Origin: Acidimicrobiia bacterium
Lineage (GTDB): Bacteria; Actinomycetota; Acidimicrobiia; Spongiisociales; ZC4RG35
Length of the DNA: 9,840 nt
Assembly: GCA_030623125.1 (NCBI GenBank)
Contig: JAUXMQ010000022.1
Coordinates: 1-9,840 of the forward strand
Reading direction: 5' to 3'
The translations under genes were made by a program, and so were the position numbers. Positions 1 through 6,796 of this stretch are shown in pieces. The notes beneath the pieces were generated by a model, which worked only from the letters and a program-made list of their open reading frames with translations, was not told the DNA's origin and made no database searches. The stretch's first letter is position 1; every line of letters starts with the position of its first letter.

Positions 1-144
1 AACCCCTGATTCGTCCGACGCTGACCTGTTCCAACCGGCTAATGTTCCAGTCCCCAATCGACGCGCTCGCGGGCTGGCGCCGATCATCGGGAGACTAAGA
101 CGGCCCCTGCCCCGGGTCTGTTGGCAAGGTTTAGGAAGGACAAA
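1..144. other. Left-edge region, no gene assigned
   Basis: No complete gene is visible here. One forward frame stays open from the window edge to a TAA at 96-98 and would end in residues ALAGWRRSSGD. It could be the tail of an upstream gene, but 31 codons are too few to judge. A second forward frame (from position 2) is open for longer but runs through the regulator gene, so it is probably chance. The only clear signal is the SD-like AGGAAGGA at 133-140 that serves the next gene. Confidence 0.3.
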
Positions 145-645
145 GTGGAGCAGGCATTCACCGCCGAGCAAGCATGCCGACTCAGCAATTGCACTCACCA
201 CCAGCTGCGCTACTGGGACCGCGTCGGTTTGGTCGGACCTTCAATTCAAGGGACCGGTGGCAGGCCTGGTGTCCGACGTCTCTATTCGTTCAGAGACCTC
301 ATCGCCTTGCGTGTCGTTCGAAGTCTTCTCGACAATGGCATGTCTCTTCAGCGGGTGCGCCGTGCCTGGGACTATCTGCGTCGCGAAGGAGGCATGGACG
401 GTCATCTCGCGGACGTCAAGCTCGTAACTGACGGGCTGACAATCTTTCGTGTCAGCAGTGACGATGACGAGTTGATGGACGCCCTTCGTGAGGGGCAGTT
501 GGCCTTCTTCGTTGCCATCGATGAGATCGCCCGAGAGGTTGAGGAAGATGTCACTCATTTTGAGTTGGATCGGAATACTTTCCTGACGATGCTGCGCCGT
601 GTCGAAGAGGATGTCAGCGAAGAGCGCACCGCCTCCGGCTCCTAG
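145..645 (+). CDS. MerR-family transcriptional regulator
   Basis: A 166-residue DNA-binding regulator. Residues about 4-30 form a MerR-type helix-turn-helix (FTAEQACRLSNCTHHQLRYW, then DRVGLVGPS). A wing and second helical region follow (RRLYSFRDLIALRVVRSLLD and GMSLQRVRRAWDYLRR, about 45-80). The C-terminal part (about 90-160) is acidic and lacks the cysteine pattern of metal sensors, so the ligand and target are unknown. The GTG at 145 is preferred because AGGAAGGA at 133-140 lies just upstream; the TTG at 121 in the same frame has no comparable site and would read through that SD. The gene converges on the transglutaminase gene and shares a CTAG with its stop. A role in controlling the nearby envelope genes would be a guess. 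Family assignment is firm; function is open. Confidence 0.88.
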   Translation: MEQAFTAEQACRLSNCTHHQLRYWDRVGLVGPSIQGTGGRPGVRRLYSFRDLIALRVVRSLLDNGMSLQRVRRAWDYLRREGGMDGHLADVKLVTDGLTIFRVSSDDDELMDALREGQLAFFVAIDEIAREVEEDVTHFELDRNTFLTMLRRVEEDVSEERTASGS

Positions 646-2954
646 TGCCGTCCGATCAGGGACCGGGTGCTGATCGCTGCCTTCGCCCTGGTCATTCCGT
701 CATAACGTCTGAGTATCCATCCTTCGACTTCGAGGAGGTCCGACTCTTTGGCATCTCCTGTTCGACCTCCGTAGATAGCGGCTGAGTAGCTGACAGCCAG
801 GGAGAGAAGAGCGGGATCAGTCTCGGCAGCGAACTCCATGGGGGTCTTGGAGGGGTGAACGGTCTCACCGAGGTCGGTGAGCTGGTCGACAATCTCGTCC
901 CAGGCAGCGGTGATGTCCCCGTTTCGGATCGTCTTCAGACGGTGTCTTCTGCGTAGAGATTTGAGGAGGGGGATGACACCGGCCAGAAGGGCGATCACCA
1001 GAAGAGCGAGAATCCACCAGCGGAGACCCCCGGTCGTGGCCTCGACCGGAGGCTGATCGATGATGCCGGCCAGATCACCACTCTCGGGTATTAACAGCGA
1101 CGGGGCTTGTTCGAAGGCGTTTGCGTCGTCGCCGGGTACGAAGTTGGTCGGATCGAATCCCGCGGTGATGCTCGTGGGCAGAGAGTCACTCCGGGGAGTG
1201 GGATCGAAGCGGACCCAGCCGAAGCCGTCTATCCACATCTCCACCCAGGAGTGCGCGTTCTTGTCCCTTACCTCGATAGAACCATCAGCCATCGCGGTCC
1301 CGGGCGTGAAACCCCACACGACCCTGCTTGGTATGCCCAACACCCGACCCAGTACGGCCATCGACGTGGCGAACTGCTGACAGTATCCGATTCGGTAGTT
1401 GAGGCTTGTCGAATCGCTGAGCCAGTCTTCTAATGCGAGCGCATCGTGGCCTGTGGTGACGTCGAGCGAGTACGTGAAATCGCCACTGTCCCGGAACCAG
1501 TATTGGAGCATCCAGGCTTTCTCGAAATCGGTGAATGCGCCTCTGGTCTCGAGTAAAGCGGTACCTCTGATGGCGGCAGGAAGGCTGTCGGGCAGCTCGA
1601 GGTAGAAGCTGAGATCGTTGGGTTCGGCAATGTCTTCCCGGTCCAGAGAAGGCACCTCGTTGAACAGTCCGGCGTCGGCCGCCCCGGCGAACATCGGGCT
1701 GAGTCGGCCAAAGGCTCCTGTTGCCATTGCGCCAAGATCTTGTTTCTGCAACGGGTAGGTGCCCACCAACTGGTACTCGTCCCCAGGACGGAGTCTCGGG
1801 GTGTAGATCAGTGACGAGTCCGTGGCGACCTTCACCGATCGTGGGTCGATGGCGCTGCCTGCATCGATGGCGAGAACCGCCGCGGCGATACCCGCGGTGG
1901 GCATGACCTCGCCACGCAGCTCCTCTATCCGTATGCGTTGTGGGACATCTGCCGTGGTGCCCTGATATCGGTGATCCGGGGCTCCGATCGTCTGTCCCGG
2001 TTCGTAATTCCTGATCGATGTGCTCGACCGGCCCCATCCAGTCCCGTCGAACTCGTCAAGGGATTCCATCCGCCAGTAGATTTGCTCCGGGGGCGGTGAC
2101 CCTTCAGCCACGGTCGCTCTGAAGACAACCGCATTGGTGGGGCTGAGGAGTCGTTGTCTGAGATCGACGAAACGGTCGTATGCGATCCCGCCACCACCGA
2201 CGCCATAGCCGCTTCCTCCCGATCTCCAGGGAACGTTGCCGTACTCCGATATTGCCCCGGCGGCGCCGTTGGCAGTGACAATGGCGAGCACGCCGACCAG
2301 TCCAGCCATGACCAGGGCAGTTGCCCCCGACCTTCGCGGCATCGGGCGGCCTTCGAGGTCTCGCGCCCTCCCAGCATCCTTGTCTCGCTCCATGCCCAGG
2401 GCTGTGACTGTGAGGGCCAGCATGATTGCAGAGCCGAGCATCCATCCCAGCCCCGCCGGAGCTCGGTCGAATATCGCGAATTGGAGATATATCACGATCG
2501 AAGGAACCACCATGGCCGCTACCGGTCCGCTGACCATGCCCCATACGTACAGGGCAGCAACCACCCAGACGAGACCGGCGAGGATGGCGATGACACCCTC
2601 GGTGGGAACGATCGGCGGAATCCCCGTACGGATCAGACGCAAGGCCTGTTCCATTTCCACGGCAAGGGCCGACGGGGTGTCCATGGAAGGAAGAATGCCG
2701 GCGATGAGGGTTTTGGGAACACTGACCCGCAGGAAGAGAATCAGACCCGTCATCGCGAATACGACCAAGGAAGCAAGACGGCTCGTGAAGAGCTGACGGA
2801 GCAACCACCAGACCACTCCGCCGAGGATGGTCGAGGCGATGAGGATGAGACGCCACTCAGGAACCCCGGGCCCGCTCTGCATGAGTCTGCCAAGTCGCCC
2901 CAGTGCGAGAGCGAGAGCGAAGATTCCGGCTAGCTGGCCGAGACCGCGGCCCAT
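642..2954 (-). CDS. Membrane transglutaminase-like protein, TgpA type (DUF3488/transglutaminase/DUF4129)
   Basis: About 770 residues from the ATG at 2954. The N-terminal third is membrane-embedded, with about seven hydrophobic segments in the first 230 residues. A Gly-rich linker follows, then a long extracytoplasmic part. The transglutaminase-like core has a papain-type triad: Cys in NYRIGYCQQFATSM (about 525), His in NAHSWVEMW (about 568) and Asp in GWVRFDPTPR (about 584). One further membrane segment (about 644-664) and a cytoplasmic C-terminal domain of DUF4129 type follow. Whether the enzyme crosslinks, cleaves or amidates proteins is not known from sequence. An ATG at 2990 would add 12 residues, but its AGGGGA abuts the codon, whereas the ATG at 2954 has GAGGT at a normal distance. 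It is last in the MoxR-DUF58 operon and overlaps the DUF58 gene by 25 bp. All three catalytic residues are present. Confidence 0.92.
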   Translation of the reverse strand: MGRGLGQLAGIFALALALGRLGRLMQSGPGVPEWRLILIASTILGGVVWWLLRQLFTSRLASLVVFAMTGLILFLRVSVPKTLIAGILPSMDTPSALAVEMEQALRLIRTGIPPIVPTEGVIAILAGLVWVVAALYVWGMVSGPVAAMVVPSIVIYLQFAIFDRAPAGLGWMLGSAIMLALTVTALGMERDKDAGRARDLEGRPMPRRSGATALVMAGLVGVLAIVTANGAAGAISEYGNVPWRSGGSGYGVGGGGIAYDRFVDLRQRLLSPTNAVVFRATVAEGSPPPEQIYWRMESLDEFDGTGWGRSSTSIRNYEPGQTIGAPDHRYQGTTADVPQRIRIEELRGEVMPTAGIAAAVLAIDAGSAIDPRSVKVATDSSLIYTPRLRPGDEYQLVGTYPLQKQDLGAMATGAFGRLSPMFAGAADAGLFNEVPSLDREDIAEPNDLSFYLELPDSLPAAIRGTALLETRGAFTDFEKAWMLQYWFRDSGDFTYSLDVTTGHDALALEDWLSDSTSLNYRIGYCQQFATSMAVLGRVLGIPSRVVWGFTPGTAMADGSIEVRDKNAHSWVEMWIDGFGWVRFDPTPRSDSLPTSITAGFDPTNFVPGDDANAFEQAPSLLIPESGDLAGIIDQPPVEATTGGLRWWILALLVIALLAGVIPLLKSLRRRHRLKTIRNGDITAAWDEIVDQLTDLGETVHPSKTPMEFAAETDPALLSLAVSYSAAIYGGRTGDAKESDLLEVEGWILRRYDGMTRAKAAISTRSLIGRH

Positions 2955-4108
2955 GATGACCTCGTTGCGTTTACCCAGGCGTCGGCCCATTCCCCTGTTG
3001 GAGAGACGGTGACAGTGGCCACTCCAAGACGATGAAAGCCGACGAGGGTCTGGGAAGTGGTGCTCGACGCTCCCATCAGCACGGTGGTCCGGTACTCGTT
3101 CGATAGGAGCTGTTGAACCGAGAGCAGGCTGCGGTCTGCCACCCCCGTGACCAGGACGAGAGCACCACCTCCGCCTTTCTTGCGGATTCGGCTTGCCACC
3201 GCCTCGATGTCGATGTCGTCATTGGATTCCACCAGAGCGAGCCGCTCCATTGCAGCGGAGTACTTCGAGGCATCTATTGGATCGGGGTCTCCGGCCCAGA
3301 GGTCTGCGTCAAACCCTGACTTCACCAGATGGGTCACAACGCTGGCGGCGCCTGACACCGCCATCTCGAATGCGTCGGCCGACTCGTAGACAGACGGTCT
3401 GACGTCCAACAGGACCAACGCCCGCGATTGCCAGGGGGTCTCCAGCTGCCGGATCATCAGCTCGCCGGTTTTTGCGGAGTACGGCCAATGGACGCGACGC
3501 ATGTCGTCGCCACGCTGGTACTCGCGGAGTGTGTAGAAGTCCTCACCGCCTCGTTGGCTGTGCTCGGGTCGCGAAGCGTTCATCGCCGGGTCCTGACCCC
3601 TGATGACAGGGAACCCGCTGAGGTCCTCGACGGTGGGGTACACGATCAGCCGGTCGATCGGACCGTCGGCTGTGGACAACTCTGCGAGTCTCAGAGGATC
3701 TGAGGTGGTCGCCCCGGCGGGCCCAACCCGGTAGACACCCCGGGGGCGACAGGTAACCCGGTAGGTCGCCGATGCCGATTCGTGTCCCTTCAGCTTCGCG
3801 ATCTCGAAGGCAGCCAGACCCAAACTCTCCACCTCGTCATGGATGCTCAGTTGGCGGAGAGGCCGCTGACCCCGGTTGCGAATGATCAGGGTCACCGTGG
3901 TGGTGTCACCGTTGTGCACGGTTGTCGAACCGAGCCGTCTTCCCATATCGAGGCGCGGTTTGTGAAGCCGCACATACCCGATCGCAGCCAACTCGGCCAC
4001 GATGAAGAAGGTACCCGCCAGAAGCAGCTCCGGATCTCCGAAGATCCACCACAGAATGATCAAAGCAAGGCCGGCACCCAACAAGGCCCAGCCCCGAAGG
4101 GTGGGCAT
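2930..4108 (-). CDS. DUF58 domain membrane protein
   Basis: A 392-residue protein with two hydrophobic segments at the N terminus (about 7-24 and 28-46), a beta-rich middle section (about 60-160) and the DUF58 signature at about 192-223. The signature is seen as FYTLREYQRGDDMRRVHWPYSAK followed by GELMIRQLE, which is Y-x-x-G-D-x-x-R-x-x-H/D-W with the conserved Arg, Trp and Glu. The tail contains a von Willebrand A-like start (ALVLLDVRPSV, about 230-240), although the full metal-site motif (DxSxS) is not present in typical form. DUF58 proteins usually accompany MoxR ATPases and are thought to be their membrane partners or clients. The start ATG overlaps the MoxR stop as TGATG and no strong SD is visible, so translation probably relies on coupling. 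The 3' end overlaps the transglutaminase gene. Confidence 0.93.
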   Translation of the reverse strand: MPTLRGWALLGAGLALIILWWIFGDPELLLAGTFFIVAELAAIGYVRLHKPRLDMGRRLGSTTVHNGDTTTVTLIIRNRGQRPLRQLSIHDEVESLGLAAFEIAKLKGHESASATYRVTCRPRGVYRVGPAGATTSDPLRLAELSTADGPIDRLIVYPTVEDLSGFPVIRGQDPAMNASRPEHSQRGGEDFYTLREYQRGDDMRRVHWPYSAKTGELMIRQLETPWQSRALVLLDVRPSVYESADAFEMAVSGAASVVTHLVKSGFDADLWAGDPDPIDASKYSAAMERLALVESNDDIDIEAVASRIRKKGGGGALVLVTGVADRSLLSVQQLLSNEYRTTVLMGASSTTSQTLVGFHRLGVATVTVSPTGEWADAWVNATRSSWAAVSAS

Positions 4109-5088
4109 CAGGTGGCGATCCGGGATTTCGTCCCCGGCACCCGAAGGCGGCCCAGGACGTCATCGATGAGGTCGGTCACTGTCTCACCGCGCATCTGTGC
4201 CTCCGGCCGCATGGCCAGTCGATGTTCGAGAACAGGGTGAGCCAGTGCCTTGATGTCGTCGGGCATCACGTAGTCCCTACCTCGAGAGGCCGCGCGAGAT
4301 CGGGCCAGGGCTTGGAGGAACAGGGTGGATCTGGGTGATGCGCCCAGCATCACGTCGGGGTGGAGACGGGTGCCCTCAACCAGGTCGACGATGTAGTTCT
4401 TGACGGATTGTGAAACCGCAACCTCTCTTGCGATGGCAATCATTTCGTGGACCTCGTCTACACGGACCACCGGTTGGAGGTCGAGGAATGTCGACCGGAT
4501 GCCGTGAGTGTCGAGCATCTCCAACTCCTTCTCTCGATCCGGGTACCCGATGACGACCTGCATCATGAATCGGTCTAGCTGCGCTTCGGGCAGTGGATAG
4601 GTCCCCTCGTGCTCGAGCGGGTTTTGGGTGGCGATCACCATGAAGGGCAACGGCAACTCCCTGGTGACACCGTCGGAGGTCACCTGACGCTCCGCCATGG
4701 CCTCGAGAAGTGACGACTGTGTCTTTGGGCTGGCTCGGTTGATCTCGTCACCGACGACGATGTTGGCGAATATCGGTCCTGGCTTGAACTCAAACGCCCG
4801 CTTCTCACGGTCCCAAACCGATATTCCGGTCACATCTGACGGAAGAAGGTCGGGAGTGAACTGAATCCTGTTGAAAGCGCCTTCGACAGATCGTGCCAGC
4901 GATTTTGCCAGCTGCGTCTTGCCGACGCCTGGCACATCTTCCACAAGCACATGTCCTTCGGACACCAATCCGAGCAGAATCAGATCGACTACGTCCCTCT
5001 TACCCTGGATGACAGTCTCGACGTTGGAAGCAATTTTCTCGAAATACTCACCGAATACGTCGATGTTTCCTGGGTCCGACTGGCTCAA
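4108..5088 (-). CDS. MoxR-family AAA+ ATPase
   Basis: A 326-residue AAA+ ATPase with all core motifs: Walker A PGVGKT (Lys57), Walker B VVGDEINRA (Asp114-Glu115), sensor 1 in VIATQNPLEHEGTYPLPEAQLDRF (Asn156), and sensor 2 in GASPRS (Arg253) at the start of the lid domain. MoxR ATPases are thought to act as chaperones that remodel or activate partners, usually encoded next door as DUF58 or VWA proteins. That is the case here: DUF58 and transglutaminase genes follow directly. I place the start at a TTG (5088-5086) with AAGGA six bases upstream. This gives the usual family length, and the protein begins at SQSDPGNIDVFGEYF. The frame stays open a further 95 codons upstream, but that extension is Arg/Pro/Ser-rich, unlike the family, and would cross the divergent promoter region. 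First gene of the operon. Confidence 0.95.
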   Translation of the reverse strand: MSQSDPGNIDVFGEYFEKIASNVETVIQGKRDVVDLILLGLVSEGHVLVEDVPGVGKTQLAKSLARSVEGAFNRIQFTPDLLPSDVTGISVWDREKRAFEFKPGPIFANIVVGDEINRASPKTQSSLLEAMAERQVTSDGVTRELPLPFMVIATQNPLEHEGTYPLPEAQLDRFMMQVVIGYPDREKELEMLDTHGIRSTFLDLQPVVRVDEVHEMIAIAREVAVSQSVKNYIVDLVEGTRLHPDVMLGASPRSTLFLQALARSRAASRGRDYVMPDDIKALAHPVLEHRLAMRPEAQMRGETVTDLIDDVLGRLRVPGTKSRIAT

Positions 5089-5182
5089 GACCTTTCCTTC
5101 GTATTGAAAACATGACTCTAACTGCGGGGCTGCCTTGGGGGAGCTAGACTTTGGACAGGGGAAACTATCCGGGAGGAACGTC
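5089..5182. promoter_or_regulatory. Divergent intergenic region
   Basis: This 94-bp gap lies between the MoxR operon (leftward) and the first unknown gene (rightward), so promoters for both must lie in or near it. A possible rightward -10 is TAGACT at 5145-5150, but it lacks a convincing -35 at the right distance. Leftward, TAGAGT (read on the minus strand, about 5115-5120) is a possible -10, again without a good -35. The SD for the rightward gene (GGAGG, about 5172-5176) and for MoxR (AAGGA on the minus strand, 5099-5095) are clear. The promoter calls are weak. Confidence 0.4.
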
Positions 5183-5437
5183 GTGTCGGCCAGGTTGGGG
5201 CTTGGAGGCCACCTGAAAGCACTGATCAGAGAGCCTGTTCTGTTATGGGAGGCTGTGCGAGCCGGCTTTGCAATGCGCCGCCTGGGGCGGCTTCTGCCGT
5301 CCTCCGCGTACCTCGATTGGCGCACCCACACCGCATACGGTGATGCGAAAGCCGCAGTCCCCACGATCGACATGGTTCACTATCTCCGATGGCGCAGGGA
5401 GATGAGAGTGATAAGTCGGTGGGAGAGAGTGGCGTGA
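5183..5437 (+). CDS. Small conserved-looking basic protein of unknown function
   Basis: An 84-residue, Arg-rich protein without a signal peptide or clear membrane helix. It has an N-terminal amphipathic stretch (LKALIREPVLLWEAVRAGFAMRRL, about 11-34), then SAYLDWRTHTAYGD and DMVHYLRWRREMR with many aromatics and arginines. The GTG start at 5183 is chosen because GGGAGG lies six bases upstream; a TTG at 5135 in frame has no such support. The stop overlaps the start of the next gene as GTGA, so the two are probably coupled. The aromatic/Arg pattern is not low-complexity, which suggests real coding under selection. I have a vague sense of similar small proteins beside MoxR genes in actinobacteria, but I cannot name a family. 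It could bind nucleic acid or an acidic partner; that is inference. Confidence 0.75.
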   Translation: MSARLGLGGHLKALIREPVLLWEAVRAGFAMRRLGRLLPSSAYLDWRTHTAYGDAKAAVPTIDMVHYLRWRREMRVISRWERVA

Positions 5438-6009
5438 CCCCCAACCTCGCCAGCCGTCTCCAGGACATTCCGGGAGTCGCCTCGGTAGCTGTGGATCTCA
5501 CCGACTCCGGTGGCGGAATCAACGTTCGATTGGAACCGGGCGCCGATGAGGCGGTGGTGATGGAGAGACTCCGCGCTCTTCTTGTCGCCTACGGAGTGAG
5601 ATCCCCCAACCCTCCCAAGCTGCGGCTGGGACGCCCGATCAAGTATCTCGATGACAGCCCGCTCGATGTCGACGTGACCATCACACCAATAAAGGCCGGT
5701 GCTCGCGTTCAGGTCGCCTCGGCCAAGGTGCGATCCTTCCGCGTCGTGCCCGCCACCCCCGAGGCCCTTGCTCAGGGGCTCTCTGACGCATGGTGCCAGG
5801 TCGTCGCGAAAATACCCGTCGAGATAGTCTCGGTGACGATGGGTGATGAGGGAGATCTCACCGTCGTGGCCTCGGACGGAGAGCACGAGACGAGTGCCAG
5901 CTCAAACGTCGCCGGCGGTTGGGAAGAGGCGCTGGCCCGTGCTGTCGGTCGCGCCATTGGCGTTGTTGACTCATCGGCTGGTGCTGATCCAGTTGCGGTC
6001 AATTCCTGA
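5434..6009 (+). CDS. Protein of unknown function with possible alpha/beta repeats
   Basis: About 191 residues, soluble and acidic, with no signal peptide or membrane segment. Residues 5-55 alternate strand and helix (LASRLQDIPGVASVAVDL, GGINVRLEP, ADEAVVMERLRALLVAYGV) in a way that recalls a small ferredoxin-like or ACT-like unit. The second half (78-178) again alternates strands (VDVTITPIKAGARVQVASAKV, EIVSVTMGDEGDLTVVASDG) with helices (TPEALAQGLSDAWCQVV, GWEEALARAVGRAIGVV). No catalytic motif is recognised. The GTG at 5434 overlaps the preceding stop (GTGA) and has GGGAG eight bases upstream. An ATG at 5389 in frame would add 15 polar residues but has no SD. The fold suggestion is inference from pattern only. 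Confidence 0.72.
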   Translation: MTPNLASRLQDIPGVASVAVDLTDSGGGINVRLEPGADEAVVMERLRALLVAYGVRSPNPPKLRLGRPIKYLDDSPLDVDVTITPIKAGARVQVASAKVRSFRVVPATPEALAQGLSDAWCQVVAKIPVEIVSVTMGDEGDLTVVASDGEHETSASSNVAGGWEEALARAVGRAIGVVDSSAGADPVAVNS

Positions 6010-6088
6010 ATCCGTCCACGTCGGCATCTTCCAACTCCGAAAAGTGCCCTCGGGACTAGCCTTGTTGCAGGCAAATCGGAGAAAATGA
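6010..6088 (+). promoter_or_regulatory. Short gap before the HNH gene
   Basis: This 79-bp spacer holds a clear SD, GGAG at 6078-6081, seven bases before the HNH start codon. TAGCCT at about 6058-6063 fits a loose TANNNT -10, but I see no matching -35, so a separate promoter here is unproven. There is no obvious terminator for the preceding gene, so read-through into the HNH gene is possible. Confidence 0.3.
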
Positions 6089-6592
6089 ATGGCCAGAGCC
6101 CTTGTCCTCAATGCCAGCTATGAGCCTCTTTCCGTCGTCAGCGAGCGGCGGGCGCTCGTTCTCGTCCTGACCGACAAGGCGAATGTCGTCGTCAGCAGGG
6201 ATGAGATCTGGAACTCTGAGACCCTTTCGATTGAGATTCCCTCTGTCGTGAAACTGATCAGGTATGTGAGGGTGCCCTATAGGAGAACGGTCCCTGTCAC
6301 CAGGAGAGCCGTCTTCGGGCGTGATGGACACCAGTGCCAGTACTGCGGTGGTCCCGCAGAGTCCCTGGATCACATCAGGCCACGATCAAAAGGTGGGGAC
6401 CACTCCTGGGAGAATGTTGTGGCGTGTTGCCGTGCCTGCAATGTGCGCAAAGGTGACAGGCTGCCGGCCGAAAGCGGTTTCAACTTGAGAAGCAGACCCG
6501 GTCCACCCCGGCGATTCGCCTGGATCTACGCCTCGATCGGGTTCCAGGTGGATCCGTCATGGCAGCCCTATCTGTTGGTCGAGTCGGCCTGA
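6089..6592 (+). CDS. HNH endonuclease-fold protein
   Basis: A 167-residue protein with an N-terminal domain that opens with ALVLNASYEPLSVVSERRA, typical of a widespread stand-alone HNH family, followed by a zinc-bound HNH domain at about 75-130. Visible residues are CQYC (Cys83, Cys86), the catalytic DH in LDHIRPRSKGG (Asp94-His95), Asn109 in WENVV, and CRACN (Cys114, Cys117, Asn118) with RKGDRLP after it. All zinc ligands and the HNH residues are intact, so nuclease activity is plausible. The target is unknown. The ATG start has GGAG seven bases upstream. No methyltransferase or homing context is present, so a restriction or intron role is not supported. It is followed by a terminator-like hairpin before the mraZ promoter. 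Confidence 0.93.
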   Translation: MARALVLNASYEPLSVVSERRALVLVLTDKANVVVSRDEIWNSETLSIEIPSVVKLIRYVRVPYRRTVPVTRRAVFGRDGHQCQYCGGPAESLDHIRPRSKGGDHSWENVVACCRACNVRKGDRLPAESGFNLRSRPGPPRRFAWIYASIGFQVDPSWQPYLLVESA

Positions 6593-6635
6593 ATTTCGTT
6601 TTCTGTCCCGAAACCGTTCCTTTCACACCCCCTTG

Positions 6636-6675
6636 CCCCCTCGAAGCATTCGCTTCGCATCGACGAGGGGGGTTT
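6636..6675 (+). terminator. Terminator-like hairpin after the HNH gene
   Basis: CCCCCTCG (6636-6643) pairs with CGAGGGGG (6664-6671). Inside, CGAAGC (6642-6647) can pair with GCTTCG (6652-6657) around an ATTC loop, competing for two bases of the outer stem. The 3' side runs into TTT then G, so the U-tract is short. Position 44 bp after the HNH stop and ahead of the next promoter fits a terminator; the poor U-tract lowers confidence. Confidence 0.55.
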
Positions 6676-6686
6676 GTCCACACAAT

Positions 6687-6708
6687 GGGAGATGGGGGGG
6701 CAAAAGGG
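6687..6708 (+). other. G-quadruplex-type motif
   Basis: Four runs of at least three G (6687-6689, 6694-6696, 6698-6700, 6706-6708) are separated by 4, 1 and 5 bases. This fits the G3-N1-7 pattern on the plus (non-template) strand and ends right at the -35 box of the mraZ promoter. Another G run (6718-6721) lies inside the promoter. Folding in the cell is inference. Confidence 0.5.
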
Positions 6709-6737
6709 TTGACATGTGGGGAGAAGTGGGCCATAGT
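6709..6737 (+). promoter_or_regulatory. mraZ (dcw cluster) promoter
   Basis: A consensus -35 TTGACA (6709-6714) is followed after 17 bp by CATAGT (6732-6737), which matches four of six -10 bases. Transcription would start near 6742-6746, leaving a leader of about 50 bases before mraZ. It is the best promoter match seen in the window and lies just upstream of the division cluster. Confidence 0.75.
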
Positions 6738-6740
6738 GGC
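6716..6740 (+). promoter_or_regulatory. Putative MraZ-binding repeats
   Basis: GTGGG at 6716-6720, GTGGG at 6726-6730 and GTGGC at 6736-6740 are direct repeats with an exact 10-bp period, that is, one helical turn. MraZ is known in other bacteria to bind TGGG-type repeats separated by five bases upstream of its own gene. Here the repeats span the promoter spacer and overlap the -10, a position suited to repression by MraZ. Confidence 0.75.
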
Positions 6741-6796
6741 GATCAACCCCGGTGCTGAGGGGATTCGACGGTGAGGACGGACGGGAAAGATCTGAA

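Noticed and set aside
1..423. Forward frame open from position 2 through most of the MerR gene.
   Set aside because: It overlaps a well-supported gene in another frame, and its third-position G/C is lower than that of the neighbouring genes.
2154..2933. Open frame of 259 codons on the plus strand opposite the transglutaminase gene.
   Set aside because: Composition (runs of His, Asp, Arg and Gly, no hydrophobic core) fits the antisense shadow of a GC-rich gene, and the minus strand holds a complete, motif-verified protein.
5089..5373. Extension of the MoxR frame by 95 residues up to an ATG at 5373.
   Set aside because: The extension is Arg/Pro/Ser-rich, unlike MoxR proteins, overlaps the opposite-strand unknown gene and the divergent promoter region, and a TTG at 5088 with AAGGA gives the normal family length.
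6747..6762. CCCC/GGGG mini-hairpin in the mraZ leader.
   Set aside because: Only four base pairs with an eight-base loop; likely by chance in this G-rich stretch.
6752..6796. GTG at 6752 as the mraZ start.
   Set aside because: It falls about 10 bases after the predicted transcription start and adds 15 residues not seen in MraZ, which normally begins at FLGEY.
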